Of a stretch of 64,000 nucleotides of DNA, positions 10,401-19,076 are shown piece by piece. The notes under the pieces are model-generated. The model did not search any database. It saw nothing but the letters and a program-made list of their open reading frames with translations, and was not told the origin of the DNA. The stretch is from Xenoacremonium recifei. Lineage: Eukaryota; Ascomycota; Sordariomycetes; Hypocreales; Nectriaceae. The position numbers were made by a program, and so were the translations under genes. The stretch spans positions 1 to 64,000 of the forward strand of contig WOFQ01000075.1 in the NCBI GenBank assembly GCA_012184525.1. The letters are read 5' to 3'. Numbering within the stretch: the first letter of the stretch is position 1; each line of letters starts with the position of its first letter.

Positions 10401-10901
10401 ATTGTGCTGATCCTCCTTGAGAATGGTGCTGAGCTCGACTCCAAAGATAAATGGGGCCACACGCCCCTTTCGCGTGTAGTAAGATTCAAGAGATGGAAAA
10501 GTAAATGGTTTACTCCTGACATGCAGCGCAATACATGGGTTTCCGAAAGAGAATCAATAATGTACGAGAAAGACCTCAAGAAGCGTCTAGACCGGGCCAA
10601 GGAAATATACAGAGCACCTCCCCCGAGAGAGAAAGAGGAGATCATCAAGCTGCTGCTTGACAAAGGCGCCGACGTCGAGTGCATGGATCAGTCTGGTCAG
10701 CGGTCTGGTCAGCGCCTGCTGTCATTTGCGGCCGGGGAAGGCCATGAGGACGTGGTCCGGATACTGCTCGCCACGGGTAGGGTCCAGATCAATGCGAAAG
10801 ACAAGGGTGAGCAGACGGCGCTGTCATGGGCTGTCAAGAATGGCCACAAGGCCGTCGCCAAGCTACTGATCGACGCAGGTGCTGAGACCACAAGCCTCTG
10901 A
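7434..10901 (+). CDS. NACHT-ankyrin NLR (STAND) protein
   Basis: From ATG 7434 the frame encodes 1155 aa. A charged linker (1-75) leads to a NACHT NTPase: Walker A SPGSGKST near residue 130, and a Walker B-like strand LTIFVDARDECD near 230 where the usual FIDALDEC shows Leu-to-Arg. A helical winged-helix-like region follows to about 500, with FIHQSIPEFLL near 460. From about residue 770 to the end come roughly nine ankyrin repeats of the TPLSLAA...IVQLLL type, with one non-ankyrin insert near residues 1020-1070. Such proteins act in fungal non-self recognition and incompatibility; the ligand-sensing role of the repeats is known for the class. No intron is needed. The upstream HET-like tail suggests the original protein was longer. 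Confidence 0.85.
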   Translation: MEMERTTSSEANKRRLEEANRSRSEDSQSPRQHDSETARPCKRHNQGFPSGEEPSAAAAQITHIDNKEKPVKDGLVDLLFFPKIYERLESLPAAQENTCRWFLEKQQYAAWRDAAQKPEHGGFLWIVASPGSGKSTLMKFLFEQMRHSTKDDPSHIILSFFFVGRGTIEERSPNGLYRSLLYQLFEQATDLKESLEWMTDNDATGIHQNGWTEEALQRTLMEAVSKLGSRSLTIFVDARDECDMMQAAPMVSFFEKLYNHTKGKDFRLQVCFSTRDYPAIVIETGVRVVLEYQVGHMHDIQQYVKSKLKVRKEKIAETLRSEIVQKSSGNFLWVVLVMKILDEEGLKGSASIAALRRHLKTIPIPERLGCLFKNILARNAKDLQTLHLSLKLLLFASRPLKLEEFFFAVGLALNKEISTSWDRVHVSLEYIERFVSSSTEGLVEVTRNKPSEVQFIHQSIPEFLLSSEGQQWFGLSGNLEGYCHNMLKNCCLVHLNAPILKSVEIPDPLPQGPEGAKLREDLNLRFPFLSYSILNVLRHANGAQHCHIQQDGFLASFPLPRWVAFNNALEKHVVRRYTKSISLLYLLAENDLADLIKVHPRAMAACFEVGNERHGTPIFAALATNNNKAIKSFVKVFLYQAPLASPIRGLCEEYSRRLERVMTSRTFTFSHNRSVLSHVLERDDKGLLAFFIAARHANGQDLDVEAIVSYAADRGYRSVVTALLTLIVKKIDVKPKDTSEETPYSSWLAKDRRDVSGLLLDNSCAIESKDELGRSQLSDAAYHGREAAVRILLEHGAELESKDGCERTPLSLAAENGFEAIVQLLLDKGAEVDSKDKLAQTPLSRAASYGQDAIVRLLHKTGQAEVNVRDWLGCTPLSLAAQRGHATVVRTLLETANIDINGKDNLGFTPLLHTTISGRETAMRVLLEATNTEVNMRDRSGLTPLSWAAQEGLEAMVRILLKSARSYIEARDYNGRTPLSLAAHAGHEVIVLILLENGAELDSKDKWGHTPLSRVVRFKRWKSKWFTPDMQRNTWVSERESIMYEKDLKKRLDRAKEIYRAPPPREKEEIIKLLLDKGADVECMDQSGQRSGQRLLSFAAGEGHEDVVRILLATGRVQINAKDKGEQTALSWAVKNGHKAVAKLLIDAGAETTSL

Positions 10902-12470
10902 GGAGGACGACAGCCACTTTCAGGGAAGCATCTTGCAGGTCCTTGGAAGGCAGCGGGAACGGAGACTACAATGTGGTGCAATCTGTCGAGCCGACGAACC
11001 GTAAAGAAGGATTTGAACTGCGTTGTATCTCTGGCTTCAGAGTATCCTGCTAGCTATATTACTCTTCTTTGTAGCATATTATGAATCACGATTTTCGCCC
11101 AGGGGTAAAGCCAGAATTATGCCCAAGGACCCAAAGCAAGGTACTGGATCGCTGATGCAGCTTCCAATACTCAGCATTCGCGGACAATAGCTCTTTTCTT
11201 CGTACCACTGGCACGAGGACGGCTGCAACCGCAGTGAGCAGTTGACGAGCTGCAGCCAGCCTGCGAGACAAAGAAGCTGAGAGGGACCTGCAGCTCGTCA
11301 TCGGGGGCCTCTGACCCGGACGAGATCCCGAGCCCGGGCATGGTGACGCGCGAGGGAGAACAATGGATCATGGCCTTGCCCTTGGCCTTGGAGACGGGGG
11401 CGAGGGCGAGGGGAGGATGGAGGGTCGGTAACATCGAAAAAGCTGTCCTCTGGAGAGGGGTTTCATAAGGATGTGTTGGTAGATAAGGAAACTATCATGA
11501 TTGCAAGGTTACTAGGCATCTTCTTTCGCTATAGGTTTGCCTGGAATAAGGGAGACTTGGAGATTGCTACTGCTGAGGATGGTAATAAATTAAGGTACCT
11601 GGACGCGTTTCTTAATACATCGCTATAGGATAAGGCAGAGAGGGACGCATAGGAAATGTCAACAGGCTTTCCGGATTCGCTTTTCTGCGGCAACGATATG
11701 CTCAAAGCATCATGCCGCTGGAGAGACTGGCACTGGGCTCAAGATGGGCTACAGGCCTAAGTGCCCTGAAGCTGCAGGCACTTCGGGCTGCGGCTCTAGG
11801 GCACTTTGGGCATTGTTCCAAGGCTGGAAGATGAAGACGCGCCCTCCACGAAGCTTTCCCCCGACGGATCGGTCGCCGCCTCTATTCCTGCCTTTCTTCA
11901 CGACGCATCTGCCCCCGTTTATCTAGAGGCAAATCGCATCTTCTGTCGTGGCTTGCAATTACCTTGACTTCAGCCTCGTCCGGACACTAAAAACGTGATT
12001 TTAAGACGGGAGGAAGTGATATCCCGCTCGGCATCTACTGACAGCGGTGCTGATACGGTATATCGCCTTCGATAACCAGTTTCAGATAATTTTTTATATA
12101 AAAGCCTTAAGATAACTACTCCTTACCAGCAAAGACTCTCAGGTGCTTAGTTAATAGCCTGCTGGATATTAAAGATACCCTATAGGCTTGCTGTATTATT
12201 TACTGGTAGGGAAAATACTCAGCAGATACAGATTTTATTGCTAATAGTTAAGCTTATTAGCTCCTCAGGGAGTTCATTAAATATAGTTGAATTTATTAAT
12301 AGATTACTCTGCGATGCTGACGGCCATGTTTGAACAAAGAAGCTGGGGAGATCCCAGGCCCAGACATAACGATATGCGAGTCTAGTTCTGCGTCTCCTTC
12401 TGCTTAGACTCAGTACCTCATTTGGCCTTCCTGGCGACACTCCGACCTTTACAAGGTCAATGAGTCCAAG
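10902..12470. other. Gene-poor stretch with AT-rich, RIP-like relics
   Basis: After the NLR gene there is no credible intact gene for 1.5 kb. A GC-rich piece (11200-11440) is followed by mixed sequence with a short open stretch near 11470-11640 (contains KGDLEIATAEDGNKLRYLD) that meets stops. 12050-12310 is strongly AT-rich with stops in all frames, as in mutated transposon remains. A short palindromic repeat lies at about 11746-11810 and is listed separately. Confidence 0.5.
11746..11810 (+). repeat. Short dispersed palindromic repeat, copy 1
   Basis: Begins GGGCTACAGGCCTAAGTGCC and contains internal inverted pieces (AAGTGCC ... GGCACTT). A diverged copy with the same order of blocks (GGGCT.CAGGCCTAA.TGCCCT ... 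GGGCACTT) is at about 13129-13190. The pair brackets the orphan acidic fragment at 12471-13012. It could be a MITE-like element; this is inference. Confidence 0.45.
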
Positions 12471-13012
12471 ATGGATATCGATGCCATAGATAATATGTCG
12501 GATTTTGACAGCTTCGGCGCTGGAGATGACTCTGATGATTTTTCTCCCGAGGTATGCTGAACCATGTTATGGATAACACTGCACCTGGCCTCTTTCATTA
12601 TCCTATCTCCTACTTTAACGCCGCAACGAAACATTAATTCAAGAAAGAAGAGGGGATTGACGACTTCTCCGATGATGATATGGCGGCTCTCGGTAAGGGA
12701 ATAAAAAATTCCCATGCCACCGGGGCCGTTGACCAGAACGAGAATCGGAGAAGCAAGCGAGCTGCTGCCAGTAAGCCTAAGACGTGGGGACTCTTGGATG
12801 ATGAGCTATCCGAGAGTGACGGCAACAGTGTGTTAGACGATGTCGATCAGCTTGTGAAGGGTATTATAGAAACTCGGGATGCTAAGTCGAGCAGCCAGCT
12901 CAGCCGCATTTCGATGGTACGATCGGACCAGACCAGAACAGCATCGCCAATGGTACGGGACGAACAGCTGCCTTGCCAAAGTCAAAAGCTCTATCAACCC
13001 GGGCATTTGTGA
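12471..13012 (+). pseudogene. Orphan acidic fragment, possibly a topoisomerase II tail relic
   Basis: ATG 12471 opens an exon to 12551, followed by a canonical intron (GTATGC donor, TTAATTCAAG acceptor) and exon 12644-13012, giving 149 aa. The peptide is rich in Asp/Ser/Lys: GAGDDSDDFSPE, DDFSDDDMAALGKG, RRSKRAAASKPKTW, then SDGNSVLDDVDQLVKGI. After about 12960 a better continuation exists one frame over (FVIESDDDTNYEMLVRSLSK), so a frameshift is likely. The order of blocks reminds me of the disordered C-terminal tail of fungal DNA topoisomerase II, but no catalytic part exists here. That identity is a weak inference. It may also be an unrelated disordered protein. Confidence 0.35.
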
Positions 13013-13128
13013 TTGAGAGTGATGACGATACCAACTATGAAATGCTCGTCAGATCATTGTCCAAAGCAGAGGACGTTTATGACCTGGCATCGACTCGTTC
13101 CTTTCCGACGAGGCCCCTATCTTATAGG

Positions 13129-13190
13129 GGGCTGCAGGCCTAAATGCCCTATAGCTCTAGGACATCTGGCCTATAAATTCAGGGCACTTG
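13129..13190 (+). repeat. Short dispersed palindromic repeat, copy 2
   Basis: Begins GGGCTGCAGGCCTAAATGCC just before the APH-like gene and aligns with the copy at 11746 over about 60 nt, ending GGGCACTT. See copy 1. Confidence 0.45.
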
Positions 13191-13329
13191 TACCTACAGC
13201 CTCAGCGCATATGGGTCCGTTTTGTCCGTAACAGGACCTCTTCTCGACCTTCTGGAGTTTGTCACTATCACCGCCACTGTCACCACCATTGTCGTTACTG
13301 CCAGAAGAAGACTTGCAGCCGCGTCGAAG

Positions 13330-14691
13330 ATGGGATACTGCAACGAGATTCTCCGGGCCGATAACGACGGTGAGCACCGACAGTTCATCAGGAAACTGCA
13401 GGCCGCAAGAGACGACATCGTGGCCTTTGTGAACAACCTTCTTGGATGGGAGGGAGCCGGGCAATACCATCGCTGGCTGAAAGGCTCGTTCAATATTGGC
13501 TACGTAATCAAGCGTCCTGACGAAGGCGTTGATGATGGCAAACCCAGCTCAGTATTCATTCGATTCCCTATCCCTGGCCGCACGTACTCGCCATGGAGTG
13601 CTGAGAAGGTCAAGAATGAGGTCATGATTCTCGAGTACCTCCGCGAGCACACCAACATCCCCCTTCCCCGGGTATACTCCTGGAGTTTGGCCAAGGACAG
13701 CCCATGGCAGCTGGCGCCGTTCATACTGATGGATTTCATGGACGGGGTTTGCTTAGACGATCTTCTGAAGAAGCCGACGCAGAGCGATGATGACCCGTTG
13801 ATCCTCGACCCCGATATCGACCAAAAGAAGCTCAAGCATATTTATAGTCAAATTGCCGACTATATGCTGCAGCTCTCCCGGCTACAGTTCCCCAGCATCG
13901 GCGCCATCTCTAAGGACTCGGGCCGCTGGGCCGTCACCGGAAGACCTATGACTTACGATATGAACGAGCTCGTGGCCGATACTGGTTTCCCTGCCAGCAA
14001 ACTCTCCTCCGGGCCATTGAATCGTGCCAGTGAATACTTCAACCAGCGGGCCGACGAGTTGTGGGCGCATCTCTGCACCCAACGGAACATTTGCGAGACC
14101 AAGGAAGAGGTCCGTCAAAGGTTTACCGCACGCCGCCGCCTCGCACAGCTGATTCCGAAGTACTGCATCGACAATGACCTCTCTTTCAGGCTCTTTAACG
14201 ACGACTTTGGCCCATTTAATATGCTAGCTAACCCCAAGACGTTCCAGATTACTGCCGTGCTTGATTTCGAATTCACCAATGCCATGCCAGTCCAGTACCT
14301 TCACGATGTGCCCTCTTGGCTATTATTGGCATCGCCGCACTGCTGGCTCGAGCGCGACGATAAAGCGGGCTTTGAGAAGCTCTTCGTACCTCAGATGGAG
14401 CTTTTCATCCGCGAGGTAGAGAGAGTTGAGTCAACATCTCCGCCGCTCGATAGCGATAAGCTGCCGCTCCGTTTGTCCGCTCTGATGCGCGAGTCATGGC
14501 GGAGCGGCCGATTCTGGTTTAACTACGCGATGAGGACGAGCATCGATACTGATGTTATCTATTGGAAGGCACTAGACGATGGAGAGGGTGAGGAGATGTT
14601 GGAAAAGGAAATAGAACAGGTTGTCAAGACAAAAATGGAGCAGTTTGATGTATACTTGAAAGAGAAGGAGAATGACTCTCGGTTCAAATAG
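13330..14691 (+). CDS. Fungal aminoglycoside-phosphotransferase-like (APH fold) protein
   Basis: ATG 13330 gives a 453-aa single-exon protein; the frame is open upstream to about 13222 but without ATG. It matches the large fungal phosphotransferase-enzyme family: HRWLKGSFNIGYVIK near residue 46 (nucleotide-binding N-lobe), VFIRFPIPG, then VKNEVMILEYLREHTNIPLP and APFILMDFMDG (hinge). The catalytic loop equivalent is LFNDDFGPFNMLANP near residue 292, with the usual His replaced by Asn, followed by the metal-binding ITAVLDFEFTNAMP. The family is kinase-fold, usually of unknown substrate, and not shown to give drug resistance. Location is probably cytosolic because no signal or membrane segment is seen. 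Confidence 0.8.
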   Translation: MGYCNEILRADNDGEHRQFIRKLQAARDDIVAFVNNLLGWEGAGQYHRWLKGSFNIGYVIKRPDEGVDDGKPSSVFIRFPIPGRTYSPWSAEKVKNEVMILEYLREHTNIPLPRVYSWSLAKDSPWQLAPFILMDFMDGVCLDDLLKKPTQSDDDPLILDPDIDQKKLKHIYSQIADYMLQLSRLQFPSIGAISKDSGRWAVTGRPMTYDMNELVADTGFPASKLSSGPLNRASEYFNQRADELWAHLCTQRNICETKEEVRQRFTARRRLAQLIPKYCIDNDLSFRLFNDDFGPFNMLANPKTFQITAVLDFEFTNAMPVQYLHDVPSWLLLASPHCWLERDDKAGFEKLFVPQMELFIREVERVESTSPPLDSDKLPLRLSALMRESWRSGRFWFNYAMRTSIDTDVIYWKALDDGEGEEMLEKEIEQVVKTKMEQFDVYLKEKENDSRFK

Positions 14692-15022
14692 AGTTGGGGA
14701 TATATCATGCTAGGTGTAGTTCTTATTTTTTTCCTGTTTACTAGCAAAGGGAGTTACCGAATTGACTCTATGCAATGCATATATATGGCATGCCAGTTAT
14801 TATTAGTAGATACTAGGTAAGTATTAGATATATCAGTCTGATACTGCTATAATAGTGGACTATACCTAGAGGTTATAATAGTAATTATATGGAAGACCTA
14901 CATAGCACCAAATTAAACCATCTTAGAGAACTATCATAAGCAAAAAAATACCAGCATAGATGGCCTGTAGTCGCGTATCAAGATTACGTGCAACAAAATG
15001 AGATAACAACAATAAGTCAAAG
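14692..15022. other. AT-rich convergent intergenic region
   Basis: Lies between the 3' ends of the APH-like gene and the acetate-permease family gene. It is AT-rich (for example 14760-14900) and must carry both poly(A) regions. I see no gene or repeat. Confidence 0.6.
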
Positions 15023-16188
15023 TCAAACCTCTCCGTTCTCAACCTCTTTGTTGCGTGCCATCTTACTAGATCCGCTCGGAATGACCTCGCTTAGGTCCCA
15101 TAGGGGAACCTTGAAGGGAAAGTCCAGCGAGTCAAGGAGAAGCGAGAAGAATAAGTACCAGCCAAACATGCAGAAAACGAATACAAAGGCACCGCCGGCC
15201 TGCTCCATGTCAGTGAACTTGTTTGAGTATCAGAAGAAAGGTTGCCTCACTTTCTGGAGATGCATCGCAGTCGTGGTCCGGCCTTCTGCGAGAACCCAAT
15301 ACGAAGACATCAACATAAAGAAGGCCAGATCGATGAAGAGTAGGACGAGGAAGACAACCACGTTCGTCCTGACGGATGCGATGACGTAGAAGAATGTCAA
15401 GACTGTCATTATCATATAAAAGAAGGCTAGCCATGTATCAGTAAAGCCTGGGACGCCAGAATGCCTTAGATCTGGATGTGATAATTACCGTAGGTGTTGT
15501 AGTATTCGATCTGTCCACTTGCCTGTGCCGCGGCAGATTCGCTCGAATTCACGTAGGCGCCTAGAGCATTGTAGTCTGGTTGGAAGGTTGCGCCCAAGGA
15601 CAGCCAGAAGGCACCTATTCAACAATGAGCGAGTTGGCATAGCGGCGGTGAACATCTTGGTCTGTATCATACCGTAGGAGGCAAACACGATGAACGGGAA
15701 GGTGTTTCCGCAGATCCACTCAAGAACAGAGCCGATGATCTGAAGCATTCCACCGAAAAAGTAGAAGAGACCACTGCAGGGTTTTGTTATCCCGAGTATA
15801 GCAAGGGAAGAGACAAATAGGAAAAACTTACATCAAGGCAGCACCATTACCTCCAGCCCCACGCCAGCCCATCAACGTACATCCCAGAGGAGTTGACGCG
15901 ATCAAGAATCCCATTAGTGCCCTATCGATGATGAGTTAGGTACCTCATTATGAAGGTCTGCGGATTGCCCTTCCTCATCCATCCCTCTTATCATTCTTGA
16001 GGGAATGCTTACATGGGGAAGGCATTTCCGAAAGTGTTTTGCAAGGCTTTCCGTGCTCCTAAGCCCATGCTCTTTTGCACGTAGATAGCCTCGAAGACTT
16101 CCTTCGGGATCGTCACGTTATTGGCGTATTCATAATGGTGTTCGTATTCAGCTTTGCTCGTTGAAGGCTTGATTGCGTCACTAGACAT
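15023..16188 (-). CDS. GPR1/FUN34/YaaH (acetate permease) family membrane protein
   Basis: Six exons on the minus strand fit with canonical ends and matching phases: 16188-16013, 15921-15832, 15773-15673, 15614-15489, 15447-15251 and 15199-15023, giving 288 aa, a normal length for the family. A hydrophilic N-terminus of about 55 residues leads to six membrane segments, including ALMGFLIASTPLG, GLFYFFGGMLQIIGSVLEWI (family block YFFGG), NTFPFIVFASYGAFWLSLG (family block FASYGAFW), MTVLTFFYVIASVRTNVVVF and FVFVFCMFGWYLFFSLLLD. The usual NPTPLGL signature at the first membrane helix appears here as FGNAFPMALMGF. Family members carry acetate/ammonium-linked transport in the plasma membrane or act in ascus and development processes. 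The exact substrate is not predictable. Confidence 0.88.
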
Positions 16189-17583
16189 CTTGAGTAAACA
16201 AACTTGAGAACAATCAAGAGACCGATGCAATATTCGCGACTGTTTAATGGCACATAAAGTTAAAGGCTGTTTAGATAAATAGTTTCTTTTGCCCTTCAAT
16301 TGTATTAAATCGAGGATTGGATTATTTAGATGTCCCAGAACTACCGGTCTTTCCGTCGTTGCCTGCTTTGCCTTTTTGCCGGTCAATCATTGTAGTTATG
16401 TAACCCTGGATGTTACAGCCTCTCGGAAGTCTAGGAGGAGTTCTTAGGAGGTGTGATTGACATCGGCAGATGATGATCGTCGAGAGTGTGAAGACGAGAC
16501 TGGTTCGGCATCTTGACCCTGTATGCTTTCTAGTCTCCATTAGGTTATCACCTCTTGAAGCTCGAAGTATGTATGGGGTGATATCCGCCTCAGAGTCAGG
16601 TGTTCCGGATCAAGGGATATCCTGGAGCTTGATTTCATCATCTTCTAGCACAAGGGGTAGCACATTGCCTCTAAAATGCGGGCACGCATGCCTGTTATGA
16701 CGTCCTGACCGCTCTGTTGGTCCCGTGAACTGGGGATTCTTGCCAAACATTGACCAATTCGGTCAAGAGACTATCCGTTTTCTGCCTAAACAACCATTCT
16801 CTGAAGCTGGGAAACGTTGTTGATTCCCTGGGGAATTTTGGCTTGCGGATCTCAATGCGTTTCAATAACCCCTAAGGCCCTCCTCGCGAACGCTCTTCAT
16901 CATATTAACTCCAGCATAAAGCCATCTTTCGGCACCATATGCTATGCAAAGCAATATTGCAGAGATCTTTAGGCTATGTAAGTCAAATACGTTCTTTCCG
17001 CGGAATCTGAGGGACACATACTAGCTTTTGGGAACATATGTTTCGATTGGAGACGCATAGCGTTGGAACCGCTACGCCAAACATCTTACCACGGTTCACC
17101 AAGCGAAACCCCTCCAGAACTTTCCTGCTTTTTTTTATTTAGTTTTCGACTCACGTTATGAGTTTAACAGGGCATCTCTCTCACTCGGACGGTCGATGGG
17201 CAAGCGAACGGAAGGGAAGGGACATAGACTTGCACACATTACCCCTCAAACTACAACATACATGAACACCAGTCTTGCAAACAGCCAATCATAGTAACGC
17301 CGGCTTCCCGGCGCTTGCGTCGGACACATACCCTTCTTTGGCATTGTGGGTTCGGCATAGGAGAAAATGCGTTGCCAGACCAGCGAGGTGATCGAACCGA
17401 TATACCCGTCTTTTCCGATCGGCAACACGACGTAATGCGCCTGCTGACGTCTTTCTGGCATTTTGGGCAACGATGGATGACAGTAACAGGAAGCCTCATT
17501 GTCAGGCTTTTGGAGCTTTCAGCAAATGTTATCTCTACATTATATGATATCTCTTCATTATCTCAACCAAACTAATTGAAGCA
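16189..17583. other. Intergenic region without a supported gene
   Basis: Divergent promoter space between the acetate-permease family gene and the arrestin-like gene. Short open frames are present on both strands but none shows a recognisable motif, intron structure or convincing composition. A poly-T tract lies at 17131-17140. Nothing else is visible. Confidence 0.5.
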
Positions 17584-18708
17584 ATGAAACTATCGCTACG
17601 TCTTGATCCTGCTTCCAATGCATCCTCATTCAGGCCAGGAGATCGGGTACAGGCGGAATTAGAGATACAGGGAGGCTGGCTTAAGAGCCTTCCGCGGGTT
17701 ACGGCCACATTTCGAGGTAGGTAATAGTGTATCCGATCGTCACCAGATATTGCCTCTCATGATTTAAAATACCAGGTCGATTGAAAGTGAAAGCTCTTTA
17801 CGAATCGAATGTCTATTACCCTCACGAGTACAATCATTTGGTAATTATCACGTCCCCGCGTTGCTCACCAGTGCTGAATCTTCATTTAGTTGTTTGAGAA
17901 GTCAAAACAGATCGAGATACTGCAATCAACAATCACGAATAATAAACCTGGAAGCTGTACCTATCTGTATGCCATTGAGTTCGAATTTCCGACGCGCCTT
18001 AGTTGCGCATGTGAAGACGCCTGCCAACTACCGTCGTCGATGAGCATCAACGATGAAAAGCTCAAAATCCGATCAATGTACTCACTACATGTTACAGTAG
18101 AGCAGCGCCTGTTTGGAAAAGCAAGATTGACTAAGAAAGTGAAGCGGGAACTTCCTTTCAGTTCCAACCCTGTTGTCACGAGCCTCCCAGCATCTTGTAC
18201 CGCCGCAATTCCCGTCGATGTGTTGAGCAAAAGCTCAAGTCAAGTACCCAGAGATTCTCTCGAACTTTACCAAACCGAATCGTTGCCGTCTTATTCTCCT
18301 TCCCTACAGATGGAAATAATCCTACCCGAGCCACCAGTACTCGTGCGTGGGCATGGTGCTCCAGTGAGACTGGTGCTACATACGCCACCGGAGATGATAC
18401 GAGATGCGAAAATCTACATTCGCAATGTAGAAATGCAACTACGGATCTTTGTCTCCTCTCTCCTACGGTGTACTTGGCAGAATATAACCGACACTCGCCC
18501 CGGCAACTTTATAAATGGAGCGGTGTCCGTCATCTCTGAAGACTTCGAGCTGGATTTGGGAGCATGGAAGACTTTCATGATCCTTCAGTCCCGACCGACA
18601 TCGGATTCTTGTTTATTCAAGCTCTCTTATTCACTTGAAGTGACCGCTGGGATCTCCAATGGCCTAGAGGGCCCGATACAGGTGCGCGTTGTACCCATCT
18701 GGAGTTGA
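17584..18708 (+). CDS. Arrestin-like protein (fungal)
   Basis: Three exons, 17584-17716, 17776-17840 and 17890-18708, with GTAGGT/ACCAG and GTAATT/TTTAG introns, give 338 aa. The N-terminus reads MKLSLRLDP...FRPGDRVQAELEI, the pattern that opens arrestin-like N domains, followed by beta-strand rich sequence: VTATFRGRLKVKALYE and the YAIEFEFPTRL strand. Residues 230-335 resemble the arrestin C domain. Fungal arrestin-like proteins act as adaptors for ubiquitin ligases in endocytosis or in pH sensing, usually through PxY motifs; here no clear PPxY is seen, so this may be a short divergent member. Confidence 0.7.
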
Positions 18709-19076
18709 TGACGAGACTAATCAATGATGCCGACGTGACAGTACCTAAGAGCGTCTCTGGGCGTTCTTGTGATGGATCCGCCCCCGGAATATGAGTCAAC
18801 ATAGAATTAAGCTTACTTTAGTAATAAAATAAATTAATTCGAGAACATGAAGAAAAATTCCCACATGTCTTCGCGATTAGTCAACCCGACCCGGCCGGCG
18901 CCGGAGACGCCCCACTTCGGCGGTGAAAATTGTATCTCACGGAGGCCAATTCACCACGCCCGCCCAAATCTGTCCCTGTTCCCGCAAGTGACGGGATCTC
19001 AAACGCGGGAAAACGTGTCTTGTCGGTTTGACAGGCCAATTCCCGGTGCATCTTGCCTCCTTAGCTTTCCGCCGAG
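18709..19076. other. Intergenic, TRM44 promoter side
   Basis: About 370 nt between the arrestin-like gene and TRM44. It has an AT-rich patch at 18805-18840 and is otherwise GC-balanced. No gene seen. Confidence 0.6.

Noticed and set aside
13222..13329. Extended N-terminus of the APH-like protein
   Set aside because: The extra 36 codons begin with TTG, not ATG, so the start at 13330 is preferred.
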